From an uncultured Acetatifactor sp. (lineage in GTDB: Bacteria > Bacillota > Clostridia > Lachnospirales > Lachnospiraceae), in NCBI GenBank assembly GCA_910577185.1, contig CAJTLR010000013.1, forward strand, positions 1 to 64,000: a DNA stretch of 64,000 nt, in the 5' to 3' direction. Both the position numbers and the translations under genes were made by a program. Below, piece after piece: positions 50,122-59,022 of this stretch (the stretch's first letter is position 1; every line of letters begins with the position of its first letter). The notes below the pieces were generated by a model, which searched no databases, was not told the origin of the DNA, and saw only the letters and a list, made by a program, of their open reading frames with translations.

Positions 50122-51171
50122 ATGGTAGCGCAGAGGGATATTGAGATTATACGGAACAATCCCATTGAGTGGGAGGTTTTCCGGGACAGTACGGTACTGG
50201 TGACGGGGGCCACAGGGCGTCTTGGCATGTACATTGTGGAGGCTGTCAGCAAGGCGAATATTGACTGGAACCTGAATATTACAATCCTTGCACTGGCGCG
50301 GAGCAGGGAAAAGCTGCAGGAGGTGTTTGGCAGTTCTCTGCAGCTCCCGTATATTTACGCGCTGGTGCAGGATATTACGGAGCCAATTGCATGGGAGGGG
50401 AAGGTGGATTACATTTTCCATACAGCGGGGCTGGCAAGTCCGCAGGATTTTACGGACCGGCCGGTGGACACACTGTGGGGTCATGTGCAGGGAACCAGGA
50501 ATGTGCTGGAACTGGCAAGGGAAAAGAATACGGAAAAGGTATTATATGTGTCCACGGTGGAAATTTACGGCGACTGGAAGGAGGAAAGGGGCATCAGGGA
50601 AGATGACATGGGTGTCATGAAGTGTGACTGTGCCCGTGACTGCTATCCGGAGGCCAAAAGACTCTGCGAGACAATGCTTGCATCCTATGAGGCGCAGTAC
50701 GGCGTTTCTTATGTGGGAGTGCGTCTGTGCCATACCTTCGGTCCCGGCATCTCCCTGGATGATGGACGGGCTTTTTCGGAGTTTATCCGGAATGTGATAG
50801 AGGGGGAGGATATTGTGCTGCAGACGCAGGGGCTGGCCGCAAGGACATACACATATGTGGCGGATGCCATAGGGGCAGTACTGCTGGCCTTTACGAAGGG
50901 AAAAGAGCATTATTATAATATTGCAAATCCGGACAATCTGATTTCCATACGGGATCTGGCGGAACTGATTGCGGGGCTGGATACCGGCGGAAGGGTAAAA
51001 GTGCGTTATGGAGGACAGGAGAACGGGGCAAATGGAAAGAAACTGCAGTACCTGCCTTTTCATCTGGGAATCATGAATGTGGACCGGATCATGGCACTGG
51101 GGTGGCACCCGCAGACCGGGCTGGAGGACGCGTTCCGGTATACACTGGAATCTTTTCAGCAGAAACACTAG
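50122..51171 (+). CDS. NAD-dependent epimerase/dehydratase (extended SDR)
   Basis: This 349-residue Rossmann enzyme has the nucleotide motif VTGATGRLGMY (about 26-36), FHTAGLASP, the catalytic YxxxK as YPEAK (about 173-177) with STVEIYG upstream for the serine/threonine, and RTYTYVADA late. It probably modifies a nucleotide-bound sugar or alditol. It follows the IspD-type gene in the same transcript and precedes the CDP-glycerol transferase. H. influenzae Bcs1 combines IspD and SDR activities in one chain, but its SDR part is a smaller, classical type, so the parallel is loose. GGAGGGGCTGTGT precedes the ATG. Confidence 0.87.
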   Translation: MVAQRDIEIIRNNPIEWEVFRDSTVLVTGATGRLGMYIVEAVSKANIDWNLNITILALARSREKLQEVFGSSLQLPYIYALVQDITEPIAWEGKVDYIFHTAGLASPQDFTDRPVDTLWGHVQGTRNVLELAREKNTEKVLYVSTVEIYGDWKEERGIREDDMGVMKCDCARDCYPEAKRLCETMLASYEAQYGVSYVGVRLCHTFGPGISLDDGRAFSEFIRNVIEGEDIVLQTQGLAARTYTYVADAIGAVLLAFTKGKEHYYNIANPDNLISIRDLAELIAGLDTGGRVKVRYGGQENGANGKKLQYLPFHLGIMNVDRIMALGWHPQTGLEDAFRYTLESFQQKH

Positions 51172-51343
51172 AGTGTGTCTGGTCATTGCTTTCCGGCAGC
51201 TGTGCGTCATCGTTTGGGGCGAACAGGGGAGAGGGAGCTGTATCATTTTTAGAACGCCATTTCCGGCAAAACGGCATTCCGGAATTGTGTGGAAAGGCAT
51301 ACGGGGCGGTACGGGGTAGATCAGGACGGATAGGAGCAAAGGG

Positions 51344-52579
51344 ATGGAGCGGGAACGGCGCTATATCAGAAAGAGAATGTGGAAGGCGGGAATACAGAGT
51401 ATCCCTTTTTATCTGTGCAGGCTTTTTCCCATAAGAAAAAGGAAAATTGTGTTCTGCTGTATTGAGGGAACCACGGGCTATACCTGCAATCCCAAGTATA
51501 TTGCGGAGGAGCTGATCCGGGGAGGGCGGGATTATGAACTGGTCTGGCTTGTAAATGATATGTCCAAGGCTTTTCCGGAGAAAATCAGGGCGGTAAAAAA
51601 TACACTGTGGAACCGGGCATACCATTTGACTACGGCACGGTTCTGGATTGACAACAGCCGCAAGCAGCTGGAAGTCCGGAAGCGGAAGGGGCAGACATAC
51701 ATTCAGACATGGCATGCAAAGCTGGGTTTCAAGCCTACCTGCCTGGACCGGGGGGCGTCTTTTTCCCGGATTGCGTACCTGGTCAGCAGGCATGACTCGG
51801 ATATGATTGACTATGTATTGTCAAATTCCAAATGGTATGACGATACCCTGCCCACCGGAATGATGTACCGGGGAGCAGTGCTGCGGACGGGATCGCCCAG
51901 GTGCGATATTCTGGTGAATGACAGGGAGGGCAGCAGGCGCAGGGTCAGGGCGTGTTACGGACTGGCCCCGGATGCAAAAATACTGATGTACGCGCCCACC
52001 TTCCGGGGAGGCAGCCAGCATACCGACCGTACCATTGAGGCGGGGCAGGTATTTCCGGATTACGGGCGTCTGGCGGGGGCGCTGGAAGCCAGGTTCGGAG
52101 GAAAATGGTATGTGTTTTTGCGCCTGCACCCGCAGCTGGTGGCAAGGAACCTGGACCGGGAGGCAGAAAGGGTTTCCGCGGGGAAAACAGGCAACAAAAG
52201 GGCAGAAGGGGATACTTTTCTGCGGGATGTCAGCAGGGCAGATGACATGTACGGGATTCTGGCGGGATGTGATGCCTTTATGACGGATTATTCCAGTGCG
52301 GCCTTTGATGCGGCAGTGATGCGTATTCCCGTATTTTTATATGCGGATGATTATGAAACTTACCAGAATGAGAGGGGCAGGCTTTTGTGGAATCTGCGGG
52401 AACTTCCTTTTCCCCTTGCCCTGCAGGACGAAGAACTGGAGCGGCAGATCAGGGATTTTGACCAGATGGAATATGAAAATCAGCTGGAGCGGCTGTTTCA
52501 GGAGACCCGGATGTCAGAAGATGGAAGGGCGGCGGCCCGGGTGGTACAGTTTATAGAGGAAGGGAAATTTGATTTTTAA
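51344..52579 (+). CDS. CDP-glycerol:polyglycerophosphate glycerophosphotransferase (TagB/TagF family)
   Basis: This 411-residue GT-B enzyme transfers an alditol phosphate from its CDP form onto a wall or glycan polymer. Motifs are the basic membrane-associating N-terminus (MERERRYIRKRMWKAG), TTGYTCNPKYIAEEL, QTWHAKLGFKP, YAPTFRGG, FLRLHPQL (about 250-258) and FMTDYSSAAFDA (about 307-318), the family catalytic and CDP-binding set. Unlike the two other transferase-like proteins here, all key residues are intact. AGGAGCAAAGGG precedes the ATG. An intrinsic terminator follows. Confidence 0.92.
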   Translation: MERERRYIRKRMWKAGIQSIPFYLCRLFPIRKRKIVFCCIEGTTGYTCNPKYIAEELIRGGRDYELVWLVNDMSKAFPEKIRAVKNTLWNRAYHLTTARFWIDNSRKQLEVRKRKGQTYIQTWHAKLGFKPTCLDRGASFSRIAYLVSRHDSDMIDYVLSNSKWYDDTLPTGMMYRGAVLRTGSPRCDILVNDREGSRRRVRACYGLAPDAKILMYAPTFRGGSQHTDRTIEAGQVFPDYGRLAGALEARFGGKWYVFLRLHPQLVARNLDREAERVSAGKTGNKRAEGDTFLRDVSRADDMYGILAGCDAFMTDYSSAAFDAAVMRIPVFLYADDYETYQNERGRLLWNLRELPFPLALQDEELERQIRDFDQMEYENQLERLFQETRMSEDGRAAARVVQFIEEGKFDF

Positions 52580-52601
52580 ATTTACAGATAGATTCAGGTA
52601 C

Positions 52602-52640
52602 AAAAAAACAGCCATATCCCGGAATCAATGGCTGTTTTTT
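52602..52640 (+). terminator. Intrinsic terminator after the TagB/TagF gene
   Basis: AAAAAAACAGCCAT (52602-52615) pairs with ATGGCTGTTTTTT (52628-52640) around a 12-nt loop. It ends the cytidylyltransferase-SDR-transferase transcript. Confidence 0.92.
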
Positions 52641-52924
52641 GTGACAGATAATTGAAAACTCAAGTAAACACTCTTTGAAAGAAGTATTTTACATGATTCA
52701 TTGTAGCATTGGAAGGATAGTCTGTCAAGAAATTTTGGAGTTTTTGTAGAATTTTGTAAGATTGCTGCGTAAGGGTATGGGGCGAGGAGGAAAACCAGTT
52801 TTGTGTTGAAAAATGCGGCATAATGTGTTAGGATTTCTGTATTCCGGGGAACCGGTTTCAGGGAGTGTCCCGGATGATGGGCGTCCTGTCTTATGGGGCG
52901 TGCATTTTCCTTGGGCCAGGCAGT
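52641..52924. other. Intergenic stretch without a recognised gene
   Basis: A 284-nt A/T-rich then mixed stretch between the terminator and the sigma-28-like site. I see no convincing open frame with a ribosome site. AGGAGG near 52775 is not followed by a usable start. Confidence 0.6.
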
Positions 52925-52951
52925 TAAGTATTGGGGACAACATACCGATAT
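52925..52951 (+). promoter_or_regulatory. Candidate sigma-28 promoter of the Rossmann-module operon
   Basis: TAAG (52925-52928), a 15-nt spacer and ACCGATAT (52944-52951) differ from the TAAA-N15-GCCGATAT consensus by one base in each box. It would give a leader of about 140 nt. Confidence 0.5.
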
Positions 52952-53020
52952 ATGAGTAGAAGCGGATGCATGGATGCGGAAGACAAACTACAGGGAGGTA
53001 GCAGAAGATACGGAAGAAGA

Positions 53021-53046
53021 CTGTTGCCATACGTAACAGTTTTTGT
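53021..53046 (+). promoter_or_regulatory. Weak terminator-like hairpin in the operon leader
   Basis: CTGTT (53021-53025) pairs with AACAG (53035-53039), followed by a T-rich run. The 5-bp stem is short. It could be an attenuator between the sigma-28-like site and the first gene. Confidence 0.35.
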
Positions 53047-53061
53047 TTTTTAAGAGATAAG

Positions 53062-53084
53062 GTATATATATCTTATTATATAAG
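53062..53084 (+). promoter_or_regulatory. Shared 23-nt A/T-rich element, copy B
   Basis: Identical over 23 nt to 49195-49217. Its end overlaps the AAGG ribosome site of the next gene, which begins 13 nt later, so this copy lies in the mRNA leader and not at a promoter for that gene. Confidence 0.6.
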
Positions 53085-53096
53085 GATGGCTGCCGC

Positions 53097-55295
53097 ATGA
53101 GTGACAAATACCAAATAGAGATTGACGCGTTTATTCACCGGTTTCAAGCGTACCGGAATGCCAGGATCATCCTTTACGGAATCGGCAGGTACACGGCCAC
53201 ACTGGTGAACGGGGTAAAAGACTTTCGCTTTGTGGGATTAATGGACAAGGATCCCGCCAATGTGGGGAAGCGGATATTTGGTTTGCCGGTGGTAGACAGG
53301 GACCAGGCTGAAAAAGACGCGGATATGATCATTATCAATACATCCGAGACTTACTGGGATGTGATTTACAGCCGCATTCAGGACATGGGAATTCCTGTTT
53401 TCTACATAAACGGGGAACGGGCCCGGAGAAAGGAGACGGCAAGGCAGGCGAATCCTTTCAGGGAATTGTCCTATGATGCCATGCGTAAGGGCATGGAAGC
53501 CGGCCGTGTGGTATCCTTTGATTTCTTTGATACTTTATTTCTGAGAAAGGTCTGCAGTCCCCGGGACGTGTTCCGGCTGCTGGAAATACAGTTCCGGGAG
53601 AAATGGCAGGGGGTATTTTCCTATACGGAACTCAGGAATCAGGCCAAAGAAAGGCTGGGGAAATATTATTCCCTGGAAGAACTGTACCGGCAGATGGAAA
53701 TACTGGGCGGGATGCCCCGGCCTTTGCTGGAAGAGATGAGGACACAGGAACTGCTGCTGGAAAAGAAGCTTCTGGCGCCCCGCAGGCAGATGATTTCCCT
53801 GGTGAAATCATTGCTGGAAGAGGGGAAGGAGGTATATATCATCAGCGATATGTATCTGCCGGAGTCCTTTTACCGGGAAGTTCTGGGGCAGTATGGCATC
53901 AACATGCAGGAAGGGCATATCCTTCTTTCCCATATATTACATAAATCCAAGGAAGATGGCTCACTGTGGCGGTATTTTTCGGAAACGAAAGCAAAGCCAT
54001 GTGCTTCCCACGGCGGAAACGGGCACCGGGGACATTCTGATGCTGGGGACTGCAGGGGAGGCGCCGGCCGCGGAAAGGAAGGCTCCGGGGAAGCGGGACA
54101 GGCGCTGCACGCAGGGGACCATAGGAAAGCGGATGTGGAGGAGCCCGCAGGATACGGCATCAAAAGTTATCTTGTGCCCGCCCCGTGGGATTTGCTGGAA
54201 GCTTCCTCCATGAGGGAAGCCGGCGGGCATGTGTGCAGCGATTACGGGTCGGCCGTCATGGGCTGTGTGTGGAAGGAATTATTTGAGAATCCTTTTGTGC
54301 TGGAGGGCACGGAGGGAGAAGTACGGATTGAGAGTCCTTATCAAATGGGATATTGTGTATTTGGCCCGGTTATTCTGACCTTTCTGCTGTGGCTGGCAGA
54401 GTTGAGCCGCAGAGAGAAAAAGGAGAGGCTGGTGTTTCTGGCCCGGGACGGATACTTTCTGAAAGAAGATTTTGATTATCTGTGCGGATTGATGGGGGAG
54501 CAGCGAAACTGCTGTTATCTGGGCATATCAAGGCAGCTGGCCATGGCGGCATCCATCACGTCAATGGAGGAGCTTCTGGAATATATGTCCATGCCATATT
54601 CCGGCAGTGTAAAGGAAATGCTGGAGGACAGATTCGGCATCCGGGACGCGGAGGAAAACGAAAACGGAGAACCGGAAGAGCTGGCAGACAAGTATTTGCC
54701 AGAGATAAAGGCGTATATTTGCCGCGTCAGGAAAAATTATCTGGAATACATCGGGAAAATGGGGCTTGACGAAACATGTGCGGTGGTGGATCTGGGTTAT
54801 TATGGAAATAACCAGAAATACCTGAACCGGCTGGGGCGGCTTGACATGCCGGGATATTATGTGAATGCCAGTCTGGCGGCACGCAATCCCAATGCGCAGT
54901 GCCAGAAAATGACAGCCTGTTTTCAGGGGAAGGATGACCTGACAGGAGAGAAAAGCCGGATTCTGAAGCGGCAGATTTTCCTGGAAAGTTTTCTGACGGC
55001 ACCCTATGGCATGGTGAAGGAGATTGATGAGACGGGCAGTTTCGTATGTGCCCGGGCAAAGAAGAACCAGGAGTATTTTGAGGACAAAGAGGAGATCAAC
55101 CGGGGGGTAAAGGCTTTTATCCGTGAGTACTGGGAGACGTTCGGAGCCTTCGGGCTGTGTCCGGATACAGAGTTTGCGGACTGGTATTACGGATTCTGCT
55201 TTGGCGGGGCCGTAACGTTTTCGGACAGGGTAAAGAAAAGTTTTTATAATGACAATGCCATGATGAACCGGATTGAATCCATGTTGTTTTACTGA
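53097..55295 (+). CDS. Rossmann-module protein fused to a HAD-like hydrolase
   Basis: A 732-residue protein. About 20-105 is the shared small Rossmann-like domain (IILYGIGRYTATL, LMDKDP, GLPVVDRDQ). A HAD-type hydrolase follows with FDFFDTLF (Asp142, Asp145), IISDMYLPESF (motif II, Ser250) and GDHRKAD (about 340-346). Residues about 299-335 are a Gly/His/Ala-rich, GC-rich insert absent from usual HADs. The C-terminal 340 residues include LVFLARDGYFL and AVVDLGYYGNNQKYL and resemble the second half of large HAD proteins found in capsule loci. It is the first gene of the Rossmann-module series. Phosphatase or sugar-phosphate activity is likely but unproven. Confidence 0.75.
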   Translation: MSDKYQIEIDAFIHRFQAYRNARIILYGIGRYTATLVNGVKDFRFVGLMDKDPANVGKRIFGLPVVDRDQAEKDADMIIINTSETYWDVIYSRIQDMGIPVFYINGERARRKETARQANPFRELSYDAMRKGMEAGRVVSFDFFDTLFLRKVCSPRDVFRLLEIQFREKWQGVFSYTELRNQAKERLGKYYSLEELYRQMEILGGMPRPLLEEMRTQELLLEKKLLAPRRQMISLVKSLLEEGKEVYIISDMYLPESFYREVLGQYGINMQEGHILLSHILHKSKEDGSLWRYFSETKAKPCASHGGNGHRGHSDAGDCRGGAGRGKEGSGEAGQALHAGDHRKADVEEPAGYGIKSYLVPAPWDLLEASSMREAGGHVCSDYGSAVMGCVWKELFENPFVLEGTEGEVRIESPYQMGYCVFGPVILTFLLWLAELSRREKKERLVFLARDGYFLKEDFDYLCGLMGEQRNCCYLGISRQLAMAASITSMEELLEYMSMPYSGSVKEMLEDRFGIRDAEENENGEPEELADKYLPEIKAYICRVRKNYLEYIGKMGLDETCAVVDLGYYGNNQKYLNRLGRLDMPGYYVNASLAARNPNAQCQKMTACFQGKDDLTGEKSRILKRQIFLESFLTAPYGMVKEIDETGSFVCARAKKNQEYFEDKEEINRGVKAFIREYWETFGAFGLCPDTEFADWYYGFCFGGAVTFSDRVKKSFYNDNAMMNRIESMLFY

Positions 55296-55393
55296 GGATG
55301 CAGACGCGGAAAGGGAGCGGTGTATCAGGAAGAGCCCCCGGATGCCCGAGCCGTGTCAGAATCGGAAAAATACCACAAAAAGGGAGAAACGGT

Positions 55394-56584
55394 ATGCGCA
55401 GTGATTTGGGAAAGCTGACAGAGGACTGGAATAAATTAGATAGCGTCGTCCTGTACGGCGCAGGTATTGTAGGGGGAATCTGCCAGACTTTGTTTGAGCG
55501 CGTGGATCTTTTCATTCCCTTTGTCATAGACCAGAATGAAAAAAAGCAGGGAACGCTGTGGAAGGGCATCCCCATTATTTCCTATGAGGAGGCCAGGCCT
55601 AAAATGCAGGGGCGCAAAATTGTCGTCATGGCAGGACATACCGCATACGGGAATATCACAAAGTTTCTGGAAGAACAGGGACTGGAAGAATTTCGGGATT
55701 TTTGTAATGTGGGACATTTCATGTCGGAATGGCTCTGGACGGCGAAGCAGATGAACTGTGTGTTCCATGTGGACATGACGATTACCACAAAGTGTACGCT
55801 GAACTGCAGACATTGCAATCTGTTCATGCCTTACCATAAACAACCTGTCAATTTTACGTTTGAAGAAATGAAAAGAAGCATTGATCTGTTTTTTGAACGG
55901 ATTGATTTTGTGACATATTTCGGACTTATCGGCGGGGAGACTTTTTTGAACCCTGATCTGGAAAAGTTTATTGTATATCTGGGGGAAACATACCGGAAAC
56001 AGATCGGAAAGATCACCGTGATTACAAACGGCACAGTGGTTCCGGCGGATTCCCTGCTCCGGGCCATCCGGAAGTATGATATGTACCTGAGCATCAGCGA
56101 TTACACGGATGAGGTTTCCTATGGGGAAAGGATGGATGCGCTGGAAGAGCGGGTGAAAGCCCTGGGAATTGATTATTATAGGAATAATTCCATTGTGTGG
56201 ACAGATTTCGGCTTTCCGGAGAAGCCGGTAAAGAGGACTCCGGAACAGCTGGAGGAGCATTTGAAAAGCTGCAGGCCCAACTGGAACGCACTGCACGACG
56301 GGAAGTTTTATTATTGCAATGTGTCCTGGTGTGCGGAGCAAAGCGGACTGTTTTCCCTGCGGCCGGAAGATTACATTGAGCTGGAAAAGCTGGATCCGGA
56401 AGACAAGGCCGCCTGCCGGAAGATCGTGGAGCTGAGCAGGGGCACCAGCAGTTTTTGCCGGATTTGCGGCGGGTGCGGGGCAGACAACACCAATTATGTT
56501 AAAACGGGAGTGCAGATGAAAAGAGGAGCCCATATCTGCCGCAGTGAAAGCGAAAGCATGAAGGAGCAGGGCTGGAATATATAG
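55394..56584 (+). CDS. Rossmann-module radical-SAM protein A
   Basis: A 396-residue protein. About 16-100 is the Rossmann-like module (VVLYGAGIVGGI, VIDQNEKKQG). A radical-SAM domain follows, with the cluster cysteines C134, C138 and C141 (CTLNCRHC), GGETFLNPDL and ITNGTVVPAD. Late cysteines (FCRICGGCG, about 354-362) may bind an auxiliary cluster. It is close in layout to the gene at 62373. The ATG at 55394 follows AGGGAGAAACGGT. Substrate unknown; it may modify a glycan precursor or a peptide. Confidence 0.85.
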   Translation: MRSDLGKLTEDWNKLDSVVLYGAGIVGGICQTLFERVDLFIPFVIDQNEKKQGTLWKGIPIISYEEARPKMQGRKIVVMAGHTAYGNITKFLEEQGLEEFRDFCNVGHFMSEWLWTAKQMNCVFHVDMTITTKCTLNCRHCNLFMPYHKQPVNFTFEEMKRSIDLFFERIDFVTYFGLIGGETFLNPDLEKFIVYLGETYRKQIGKITVITNGTVVPADSLLRAIRKYDMYLSISDYTDEVSYGERMDALEERVKALGIDYYRNNSIVWTDFGFPEKPVKRTPEQLEEHLKSCRPNWNALHDGKFYYCNVSWCAEQSGLFSLRPEDYIELEKLDPEDKAACRKIVELSRGTSSFCRICGGCGADNTNYVKTGVQMKRGAHICRSESESMKEQGWNI

Positions 56585-56606
56585 AATCCTGGTTAGGAGA
56601 AAGCGG

Positions 56607-57797
56607 ATGTATTACGGAGAATTTATTCGGGAAGTTGAGGAATTAAGAGAAAAGACGGACAGGCTTTATATCTATGGGGCCGGGCTTAGGGGGAAGGAAC
56701 TATGCCATATTCTCACCAGAAACCAGATTCCCATTGAGGGGTTTATCGCCACACAGCCGGAAGAAAATGCGAGTGCGCTGGGGTATCCGGTCCTGACGGC
56801 AGGTACAGTCATGCATGATGAAGATGTGGGAGTGATTGTGGGTCTGGGGGATATTTATACCAGGGAAGTCATGCAGTATTTAAGAGAGGAAAATATGGAT
56901 TTCAGCCGGGTCATCGACGGCGGAAAATATATTTCGGAAGACCGGGGCTCCAGGGATTTGCAGGATAATCCCACTTTGGAGATCACCACGGTAATAGGAT
57001 GTAAGGTGAACTGCCGGTACTGTCCCCAGAAGGTATTGCTGGGACGGTATTTCGGGGCAGACCAAAACCGGAAACGGGTGATGACCCTGGAAGATTTTCA
57101 TGTATTTCTCCGGCATACGCCGGACAACTGTGACTTTATGTTCGCAGGAATGTCGGAGCCGTATCTGAATCCGGACTGCACGGAAATGCTGAAGCTGGCG
57201 TGCGGTACGGGAAGAAATGTTTCGCTGTACACTACCCTGGAAGGGGCGACGGAAAAGGACGTGGACGAAATCCTGAAGCTGCCGTTCCAGTTTGTGGGAC
57301 TGCATGTGGCAGACGAGAAAAATTACGCGAAGATTACGGTCTCGGAAGAATACTACCGGAATGTGGAAAAGATGATAAATGCCACAAAACAAAACGGTGA
57401 ACCGTTCATTAATGACATGAGCGCCCAGGCGACACCTTTACCCAGAATCCTGGATATGTGCAGGGGGAAATATGAGGTTCTGATTTCCCTTCAGGACAGG
57501 GCCGGAAATCTGGAAGGCGATGAACTGGCCGGACGGGAACGGACTCTGACCAATGAAAAAATTACCTGCTGCTTCAGCGGGCCGAAACTGAATAACCATG
57601 TGGTTTTGCCGGATGGCACGCTGCTCTTGTGCAATATGGATTACGGAATGCAGCATGTACTGGGGAATCTGCTGGACGACAGCTATGATGAGATCAGAAA
57701 AGGCGCTGAGATGCGGAAGGTGTTCGCGGGCATTGCCGGGGACGGTTCCGTGGATCTGCTTTGCCGGAAGTGCCTGTTTGCCATGGTGGAGAGGTGA
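56607..57797 (+). CDS. Rossmann-module radical-SAM/SPASM protein B
   Basis: A 396-residue protein with the Rossmann-like module (LYIYGAGLRGKEL, GFIATQPEE) at about 19-105. The radical-SAM triad is C132, C136 and C139 (CKVNCRYC), with AGMSEPYLNPD after it. The C-terminus has CCFSG, LLLCNMDYG and LLCRKC, the pattern of a SPASM or twitch auxiliary-cluster domain. RBS GGAGAAAGCGG precedes the ATG. It is 22 nt downstream of the previous gene. Confidence 0.86.
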   Translation: MYYGEFIREVEELREKTDRLYIYGAGLRGKELCHILTRNQIPIEGFIATQPEENASALGYPVLTAGTVMHDEDVGVIVGLGDIYTREVMQYLREENMDFSRVIDGGKYISEDRGSRDLQDNPTLEITTVIGCKVNCRYCPQKVLLGRYFGADQNRKRVMTLEDFHVFLRHTPDNCDFMFAGMSEPYLNPDCTEMLKLACGTGRNVSLYTTLEGATEKDVDEILKLPFQFVGLHVADEKNYAKITVSEEYYRNVEKMINATKQNGEPFINDMSAQATPLPRILDMCRGKYEVLISLQDRAGNLEGDELAGRERTLTNEKITCCFSGPKLNNHVVLPDGTLLLCNMDYGMQHVLGNLLDDSYDEIRKGAEMRKVFAGIAGDGSVDLLCRKCLFAMVER

Positions 57798-57885
57798 AGG
57801 GGATATGCCGGAAAGCATCAAAGAGATGACAAAACTCCGGAAATATTGACTGGTATGTACGCTAAAGAGTGCAGGGAGTGCAAAT

Positions 57886-58926
57886 ATGGGACAACTGGAA
57901 AAAGGACAGATAAGGACAAATGAAATCAGGGAAATATATGGTTTACTGGGAGATGATCTGTCCAGGGAAGTGTATGAAAACAGGCTGCTGTACAGCCTGA
58001 CCGGGGATATGAAGTTTGTCCGGAATGTGGTGTGTACGATACCGGAAGGGAAAGAAATTTACAAGAGGCTGAAAACCGGAAAAAACATAGGAATATTTGG
58101 GGCAGGAACTGTAGGAAGACACCTGGCCCAGATCTACACGGATATTCCGTTTGAATGTTTTATCGATAATAAACGGGCGGGAACGATGTATGAGGGATTA
58201 CCGGTGCTTTCGCTGAAGGAATACAGAGCACGTTTCGACGATGGTACAATTGTAATATCTACAAAATTGTATTACAGAGAAATTATCAAACAGCTGCTGG
58301 ATGAAGGCATACCGGAAGAAAATATTATAAATATCGGGATGGAATATGAAAAACTGAATCATTTGCAGTATTTTGATTTACCGCAGTTAAAAGAAAAGAG
58401 CGTTTCAAAAGAGACTTTTGTTGACTGCGGAAGCTATGATGGAAGTACGGCCATTGATTTTCTGAAGTGGTGTTCAAGCCCGGGGGGGTATATCTATGCA
58501 TGGGAACCCGATCCGGACAATCAGATGAAGTGCAGAATGCTGCTTGACAAAAACCAGGTGGAATATGAACTGATTCCGAAAGGATTGTGGAGCGGGCCAG
58601 GAGAATTGAAATTAAAGACAGCAGGGACAAGTTCCATGATATTGGATGACGGTGATATAAAAATTGAAGTGGACAGTATTGACCGGCTGACAAACAGGCC
58701 CGTAACATTTATTAAAATGGACATTGAGGGTTCAGAGTATCCGGCGCTGCTGGGCGCAAGAAAGACAATTGAAACGCATAAACCAAAACTGGCGGTTTGT
58801 GTTTATCACAGACCGGAGGATATGTGGGTGTTGCCCTGGCTGATACATGAAATGAATCCGGAATATAAGTTTTTTTTAAGACACTATTCTTTTGCGGACA
58901 ATGATACAGTGCTGTATGCTCTATAG
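57886..58926 (+). CDS. Rossmann-module FkbM-type methyltransferase 1
   Basis: A 346-residue protein. About 1-65 includes a block nearly identical to the next gene (LSREVYENRLLYSLTGD). The Rossmann-like module (IGIFGAGTVGRHL, CFIDNKRAG, GLPVLSLKEY) is at about 67-155. An FkbM methyltransferase domain (about 175-340) has the SAM-binding FVDCGSYDGSTAIDF and the FIKMDIEGSEYPAL motif. FkbM enzymes usually O-methylate sugars. GGGAGTGCAAAT precedes the ATG. Tandem with a diverged paralogue at 59023. Confidence 0.86.
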   Translation: MGQLEKGQIRTNEIREIYGLLGDDLSREVYENRLLYSLTGDMKFVRNVVCTIPEGKEIYKRLKTGKNIGIFGAGTVGRHLAQIYTDIPFECFIDNKRAGTMYEGLPVLSLKEYRARFDDGTIVISTKLYYREIIKQLLDEGIPEENIINIGMEYEKLNHLQYFDLPQLKEKSVSKETFVDCGSYDGSTAIDFLKWCSSPGGYIYAWEPDPDNQMKCRMLLDKNQVEYELIPKGLWSGPGELKLKTAGTSSMILDDGDIKIEVDSIDRLTNRPVTFIKMDIEGSEYPALLGARKTIETHKPKLAVCVYHRPEDMWVLPWLIHEMNPEYKFFLRHYSFADNDTVLYAL

Positions 58927-59022
58927 CTGTTAAGTCATGAAGCCCCGGACTTTGTCATTGTAGTGGGAGCACCGACAATATAAGAAGATAGCAGCAGGGT
59001 ATTTTTCAGGGAGAAGGTTAAT

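Noticed and set aside
53893..54213. Frameshift in the HAD gene, suggested by an overlapping open frame
   Set aside because: Motif IV (GDHRKAD) and the following sequence are in the original frame, so the gene is intact apart from the low-complexity insert.
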